From the NCBI GenBank assembly GCA_013151705.1, contig JAADHT010000164.1, positions 5,983 through 16,359 on the forward strand: a stretch of 10,377 bases of DNA, in the 5' to 3' direction. Under the pieces are notes generated by a model. That model had not been told where the DNA came from. It saw only the letters and a program-made list of their open reading frames with translations, and did no database searches. The translations under genes were made by a program, and so were the position numbers. This DNA comes from Kiritimatiellota bacterium (GTDB taxonomy: Bacteria > Verrucomicrobiota > Lentisphaeria > Victivallales > JAADHT01). This document shows, piece by piece, positions 7,211-10,377 of the stretch (positions are counted from its first letter, which is position 1; every line of letters starts with the position of its first letter).

Positions 7211-7296
7211 TCCACGAAGCCGGCTACAAGCTCACAACAACGAGCGACTTCCTTGAAAACGACACACGCGGCATCCGCCCAGTTTCGGTGGCGGGA

Positions 7297-7845
7297 TCAT
7301 TCCGCGGCCGCCTCGCGGTCGTAGACCGAATCAACGACGGCGTCGTAATTTTCGCCGCCTTTCTCCACCGACAAGATCAAGCGCTTCTCACAAAGCAAAA
7401 GTTTCAACCTGTACGCCGCCAGTTTCACAATGTCGAATTCGTGTCCCAGTTCCAAATCATCGCAAAACGCCCATCTGGCCTCGTCGAGAAGCTTCTCGCG
7501 CTCCAAAGGGTCGCTTTTCGAGAAAGCCGCACGCGCGGCCGCTTCAGTGTCCATAAGGAAACCGCCACCATCCCGCTCGTACCGCTCAAGGAGTGCGGAG
7601 GCGCCCTTTACTCTCATTCGTAGTATGGCGTTTCTCATCGAAGTTTCCCACGTGTTCCATCCTTGAATGGAATCTATGCCCGAAACGTCATCTCCCGGCG
7701 ACAGGGAAAGATTTCTCAGTTCCGCGGCCTCCGCGGCGAGAAGGCGTTCCCCGATGGATTCGAGAAACTTTTCAGACGAGATGGCGGGAGCCTCGCCTAA
7801 TGAAAGCATTGGCAACGACGCGACAAGATAGTAAAATTCCGACAT
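7297..7845 (-). CDS. DUF2764 family protein of the V-ATPase cluster
   Basis: This 182-residue protein matches the DUF2764 family, which sits beside the V-type ATPase A and B genes in Chlamydiae, Spirochaetes, Bacteroidetes and PVC bacteria. Its N-terminus, MSEFYYLVASLPMLSLGEAP, has the characteristic YYLVASLP-L signature. The rest is largely helical and charged, without a signal peptide or membrane segment, and has a WNTWETSMRN stretch in the middle. It is thought to be an accessory or assembly factor, possibly occupying the place of subunit C/d, but its function is not established. The ATG at 7845 is chosen because the family signature begins there; only a weak GGA precedes it, and an upstream TTG at 7902 adds residues unlike the family. 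Subunit E, which usually precedes this gene, is absent. Confidence 0.88.
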   Translation of the reverse strand: MSEFYYLVASLPMLSLGEAPAISSEKFLESIGERLLAAEAAELRNLSLSPGDDVSGIDSIQGWNTWETSMRNAILRMRVKGASALLERYERDGGGFLMDTEAAARAAFSKSDPLEREKLLDEARWAFCDDLELGHEFDIVKLAAYRLKLLLCEKRLILSVEKGGENYDAVVDSVYDREAAAE

Positions 7846-7857
7846 TGTTTTTTCCAG

Positions 7858-8082
7858 ATGAGCAAGGCTCCAAAGCGATTGACCGCGACAAAACACCAAC
7901 AAGAGACCGAGGCCGAAGAATACTTCGCCAAAACCGATTTGTCAAACGGGGAAATATATTCAAATATTGGACTGCCGGGCTTACGAGCGTTTCTCATCGG
8001 ATTTGATCATCCTTTCGCCTCCACATCGACTAAAACCAAACAGTTGCTCAAAAACACTGTGGAATCTATGTTGCTTCAATAA
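7858..8082 (+). CDS. Doubtful small ORF, 74 aa
   Basis: An ATG frame on the + strand starts only 12 bases from the divergent DUF2764 start and runs to TAA at 8080-8082. Its first half is charged (MSKAPKRLTATKHQQETEAE), and the second half has a modestly hydrophobic GLPGLRAFLIGF segment. I do not recognise it. No Shine-Dalgarno sequence precedes the ATG, and the frame covers the region where the V-ATPase promoter should lie. Codon use is not obviously non-coding, so a small real gene or a gene remnant remains possible. Confidence 0.22.
   Translation: MSKAPKRLTATKHQQETEAEEYFAKTDLSNGEIYSNIGLPGLRAFLIGFDHPFASTSTKTKQLLKNTVESMLLQ
7917..7945 (-). promoter_or_regulatory. Candidate sigma70-type promoter of the V-ATPase cluster
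   Basis: On the minus strand a perfect TTGACA (7945-7940) is followed after exactly 17 bases by TATTCT (7922-7917), four of six matches to the -10 consensus. It would give a leader of about 65 bases before the DUF2764 start. The -10 lies within a small inverted repeat, CGAAG (7914-7918) and CTTCG (7923-7927), which might be an operator. It falls inside the doubtful 74-codon ORF on the other strand, so only one of the two readings needs to be right. Confidence 0.4.
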
Positions 8083-8412
8083 CATTGCAACCGTCTTTGA
8101 TACATTTTATTCGGGTGGTCCACCCCATTTTCAGGTGTTTTCATGACAAATTCATTTGAAATTCGCGGAAACGCGCTGTATTTTATTCACGTAAAGCTCT
8201 AGTGCGATTGGCTTGGTGCTCCGAAACCGCGGGATTTTCGTCGTTTCGAACGACCATATCCTACTTCGAATAGGGGTCTAGTTGAGTTGTTCCGTTATTC
8301 CCGCTTTACTTGCAACTCTGATGATCGGCCAAAGGGGAAACACACGCGACCGTTTTTGATTCGAATCGACAATCCGGTTCAATCATTCGCTCGCACCAAT
8401 ATAAGTGGTGCT
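8083..8412. other. Non-coding, hairpin-rich region before the FHA gene
   Basis: No convincing gene lies in this 330-base stretch. It holds several short perfect inverted repeats: GGGTG (8113-8117) with CACCC (8121-8125); CGCG-GAAA-CGCG (8164-8175), a GNRA-type hairpin; GTCGTT-TCG-AACGAC (8240-8254); and the palindrome GATTCGAATC (8358-8367). The motif at 8256-8281 is related to the left-edge leader. The GGGTG hairpin is followed by CATTTTC and might end a rightward transcript. I could not assign a promoter for the FHA gene. Confidence 0.5.
8256..8281 (-). repeat. Inverted copy of the left-edge leader motif
   Basis: The core TTCGAATAGGGGTCTAG (8265-8281) matches the reverse complement of bases 40-55, with one extra G. 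The similarity extends a few more bases (ATATCCTA here against ATACCTTT there). Both copies are intergenic and upstream of + strand genes, but in opposite orientation. A 16-base match with one indel between two intergenic stretches is unlikely by chance and suggests a dispersed repeat family. Confidence 0.55.
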
Positions 8413-9516
8413 ATGTCTCAACCCATCATTCTGAAAATACACAAAAGCGGTCTGCCGGACGAGAAATTCATTTTCGAGGAAAATGGAGCCTACATCATCG
8501 GACGAGCGCCGTCTTGCGCTTTGTCCTTATCCAATGAATTGGATGGGAAAATATCCAGACGCCATCTGCTTTTGAATTTGGAGGATTCGGGGGTCAGAAT
8601 CCGCGACATTGGCAGCAGAAACGGAACCGAGGTCAACGGCGAAACGCTCCCAAAAGGCGGAATCGGCAAAATCCCCGAAGCACTAACGCCGGAGGACAGA
8701 AAACTGAAGCCCGGCGACATCGTGGCGATGGGAGATACCACTTGGACGTTCGATTTCTTCTCTCAAACCGAGGTCTCGACCAATTCGAATCAAGACGCGC
8801 CAACTTCCGTCTCGCCATCGTCCGCGGAGGATATGTCCGACTCGAAACAGGATGCTATCGGAATGCCCACTTTGACGGGCATGCCGGCTCTCCCCGTCGC
8901 GAAACTCGCAGACGAGCCGGAAAAGCGGCCGGAAAGCATACAGTTGAACGCTCCAGCGTCGCCTTCAACGTCAAAAACGGCTCTGGAGAATTCCGCTTTG
9001 GAGGAAGCGCCCACCAGAAAACTTAAGGTTCCGGGGATCAAACCCGCGCCTCCCCTCCACTCGCTTGAAACAAAAGCGCCGGTGGCCGCCCCGCCGAAGG
9101 AACCGGAACCCGCGGGAATTGCTCCATCGCCAAGCCAACCTCCTTCGGCGAAACCGGAAGAGGAAAAACCCTTGCGGAAAAAATCTCCAACCACTCCGAT
9201 TGTCCTGTCCAAAAAAACGAAACACTCCAAGCCGCCGGTCGCCGGCGACAACGCCGCCGCGCCGAAACCGCCACTCGACGGAAAGTTGAAATTGAAAAAC
9301 GAAGATTTACAGCAGGAGGCTCCAAACGCGAAGGATTTGGAGTCCATCGCCAAGAAGGACGTGCTGGAAAAGCTGGGAACGTTCGACGACACGGTCGAAA
9401 TGGAGCCGGAGGAGTTCGACAATCTCGACGACCTGGTCTTCGGCGTTTCCAGAGAAAAGCCCGACAAACGCACCACCAAATTCAAAATCAAATCCCCGAA
9501 CCCGCCTAAGCCATAA
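8413..9516 (+). CDS. FHA-domain protein with long disordered tail
   Basis: The first ~115 of 367 residues form a forkhead-associated domain, which binds phosphothreonine peptides. Key residues are visible: IIGRAPSCALSLSN with Gly30-Arg31, the ISRRHL stretch with Ser48 and His51, and GSRNGTEVNG with Asn70-Gly71 and Asn75-Gly76; the domain closes near GDTTWTFDFF. From about 120 to 300 the chain is Pro/Ala/Lys/Ser/Glu-rich, low in complexity and surely disordered. The acidic C-terminus holds GTFDDTVEMEPEEFDNLDD (322-340), whose threonines 323 and 327 are candidate phosphosites. No membrane segment or catalytic domain is seen, so it is probably an adaptor in Ser/Thr kinase signalling; no kinase is nearby. 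The ATG at 8413 is chosen because the domain begins there; the frame is open further upstream to a TTG at 8287. The ribosome binding site is weak. Confidence 0.88.
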   Translation: MSQPIILKIHKSGLPDEKFIFEENGAYIIGRAPSCALSLSNELDGKISRRHLLLNLEDSGVRIRDIGSRNGTEVNGETLPKGGIGKIPEALTPEDRKLKPGDIVAMGDTTWTFDFFSQTEVSTNSNQDAPTSVSPSSAEDMSDSKQDAIGMPTLTGMPALPVAKLADEPEKRPESIQLNAPASPSTSKTALENSALEEAPTRKLKVPGIKPAPPLHSLETKAPVAAPPKEPEPAGIAPSPSQPPSAKPEEEKPLRKKSPTTPIVLSKKTKHSKPPVAGDNAAAPKPPLDGKLKLKNEDLQQEAPNAKDLESIAKKDVLEKLGTFDDTVEMEPEEFDNLDDLVFGVSREKPDKRTTKFKIKSPNPPKP

Positions 9517-9520
9517 GTAG

Positions 9521-9540
9521 GACGGTCCTTTCAGGCCGTC
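9521..9540 (+). terminator. Hairpin directly after the FHA gene
   Basis: GACGG (9521-9525) pairs with CCGTC (9536-9540). Inside, CCT pairs with AGG around a TTC loop, with one T bulged, giving eight pairs. It starts four bases after the FHA stop codon. No T-run follows, so termination would need help; it may instead be a 3'-end stabilising or repeated hairpin. Confidence 0.4.
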
Positions 9541-9776
9541 ATTCCCATCGCGCATGGCCTTGCCAGACAATCAGAGCACCTTGATTTTTACTGTTTTGAC
9601 TGAAGGCAGGTATCGGTAATAGACTGTAAATGGAAAATAGGCCATCAGATTGCGCCACGCCCGCAAAACTGCTCTTCGAGCCGAGGATGCGAAATATCGA
9701 TCCTTTTTCAATTGATTCTTTATCACTGCTCTTTTTCGCGCCCTGTCTTGCATCGCGGAAGAAATGAGTTAGATTA
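9541..9776. other. Stretch without a convincing gene
   Basis: On the minus strand a 60-codon frame (9571-9753) gives a very basic peptide with an aromatic-rich middle. It lacks a ribosome binding site and any recognisable similarity, so I do not call it a gene. The stretch sits between two hairpins, one just after the FHA gene and one with a T5 tail at 9777-9817. A small RNA ending at the second hairpin is possible but unsupported by any recognised family. Confidence 0.3.
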
Positions 9777-9817
9777 CTCCCTCCGCGACTTCCTACCGTG
9801 AAGTGTGGGAGATTTTT
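9777..9817 (+). terminator. Candidate intrinsic terminator
   Basis: CTCCC (9777-9781) pairs with GGGAG (9807-9811). Inside it ACTTC (9788-9792) pairs with GAAGT (9800-9804) around CTACCGT, with an internal loop between the two stems. An A and five T (9813-9817) follow immediately. It points rightward, about 260 bases beyond the FHA stop codon, and would end FHA read-through or a small transcript from 9541-9776. Confidence 0.45.
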
Positions 9818-9966
9818 CGTTTCGACGAGAATATTTATCCGCGCGCCGCGGAGGTGTGAACCTTGGGCGGACTGAATAATGTGCTGCGGCTTCTCCGCTT
9901 TGGGAGTCGCTGTTCGATCGGGGAAGCAAATTGTCGTCCGCAGGTGTTTGTTTAGAAGAGGTTTGA
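9818..9966 (+). promoter_or_regulatory. Leader of the Minf_1886-family gene
   Basis: This non-coding stretch holds a perfect CCGCG-CGC-CGCGG hairpin (9839-9851) and an AT-rich GAATAAT (9874-9880) that could be part of a -10 box, but no matching -35 is visible. AGAAGAGG (9954-9961) is a good ribosome binding site, five bases before the ATG at 9967. Confidence 0.4.
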
Positions 9967-10377
9967 ATGGATTCCGAGAAGATTTATCAGACGATAGTCA
10001 AGATAACCGATGCTGATCCCCGGTTCGCTCCGGCAGCCTATGAGTTCATAGGTGAGGCAGTGCGAAGAACCTTGAGCGTTTTGCTGAATGACGGTGAGGC
10101 GCGCCACATTTCCGGGGTCGAGCTTTTGGAGGGCATCCGCGAGCAGGCTTTGGAGGAGTTCGGTCCGATGGCGGAGAGCGTCTTCAACCATTGGGGCGTT
10201 TTCAACACTTTGGATATCGGGCATATTGTTTTCAATATGGTTGACAATCAGCTTTTAAGCAGTTCGGACAAAGATACGATAGACGATTTTGACCAGGTGT
10301 TCGATCTACACGACGCGCTGACTTCTCCATTCAATCCTCCAAGCGGCGAAGACGTCGAGTCAAAGGCCATAGACCTA
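9967..10377 (+). CDS. Minf_1886 (TIGR04138) family protein, 3' end outside window
   Basis: The frame is open for 137 codons to the right edge. The run RHISGVELLEGIREQALEEF, then GPMAESVFNHWGVFNTLDIGH and IVFNMVDNQLLSSSDKDTIDDF, is the signature of the Minf_1886 family, small proteins of unknown function found mainly in Planctomycetes and Verrucomicrobia. The family is usually about 140-150 residues, so only a few residues and the stop should be missing. No membrane segment, signal peptide or catalytic motif is seen; the protein is acidic and probably cytosolic. A strong ribosome binding site (9954-9961) fixes the start. Its presence is the best taxonomic clue in the window. The family assignment is from memory of its conserved blocks. 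Confidence 0.88.
   Translation, partial: MDSEKIYQTIVKITDADPRFAPAAYEFIGEAVRRTLSVLLNDGEARHISGVELLEGIREQALEEFGPMAESVFNHWGVFNTLDIGHIVFNMVDNQLLSSSDKDTIDDFDQVFDLHDALTSPFNPPSGEDVESKAIDL

Noticed and set aside
7192..7260. T-rich tract on the minus strand as an intrinsic terminator between DUF2764 and atpA
   Set aside because: The T-runs are long, but only weak four-pair hairpins precede them, and termination here would cut the cluster before atpA.
8790..9491. 233-codon minus-strand frame opposite the FHA gene
   Set aside because: Ser/Gly/Phe-rich low complexity, the complement of the Pro/Ala/Lys-rich linker codons.
9571..9753. 60-codon basic ORF on the minus strand
   Set aside because: No ribosome binding site, no recognised similarity and poor context; kept only as a note on the non-coding stretch.
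9952..10224. 90-codon minus-strand frame
   Set aside because: Antisense to the recognisable Minf_1886-family gene.

Overview
The window looks like chromosomal DNA of a PVC-superphylum bacterium (Planctomycetes-Verrucomicrobia-Chlamydiae group; perhaps Lentisphaerota, Kiritimatiellota or Verrucomicrobiota). Two things point there. One is a partial gene at the right edge matching the Minf_1886/TIGR04138 family, which is largely confined to Planctomycetes and Verrucomicrobia. The other is a bacterial V-type ATPase cluster carrying the DUF2764 gene typical of Chlamydiae, Spirochaetes, Bacteroidetes and PVC lineages. Taxonomy below superphylum is inference. I see no rRNA, tRNA, CRISPR array, IS element or phage gene.

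Layout. 1-222 is a non-coding leader rich in inverted repeats. 223-2533 (+) holds four genes: an unrecognised membrane-anchored protein, then a tightly coupled block of a small lipoprotein, guanylate kinase (gmk) and phosphopantothenoylcysteine decarboxylase (coaC), in which each stop overlaps the next start as ATGA. A strong bulged hairpin lies at 2560-2603. 2651-4051 (+) is a solitary AAA+ ATPase with codon use unlike its neighbours. 4140-7845 (-) is the V-ATPase cluster, read right to left as DUF2764, atpA, atpB, and it converges on the AAA+ gene. 7858-8412 contains a doubtful small ORF and a hairpin-rich intergenic stretch, including an inverted copy of a motif from the left-edge leader. 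8413-9516 (+) encodes an FHA-domain protein with a long disordered tail. 9517-9966 is non-coding or nearly so. 9967 to the right edge is the 5' part of the Minf_1886-family gene.

How the genes fit together. gmk (GMP to GDP) and coaC (coenzyme A synthesis) are housekeeping genes often found close together. Here rpoZ is absent between them and the CoaB half is missing. The V-ATPase genes encode both subunits of the A3B3 hexamer plus DUF2764, but subunits E, D, I, K and others are not here, so the rest of the machine must be encoded elsewhere. The FHA protein suggests phosphothreonine signalling, but no kinase lies nearby.

I found no clear new multi-gene system. The most unusual signal is the leader at 26-181: one arm can pair with either of two others, and a related motif recurs inverted at 8256-8281. 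This fits either a structured regulatory leader or a small mobile repeat.
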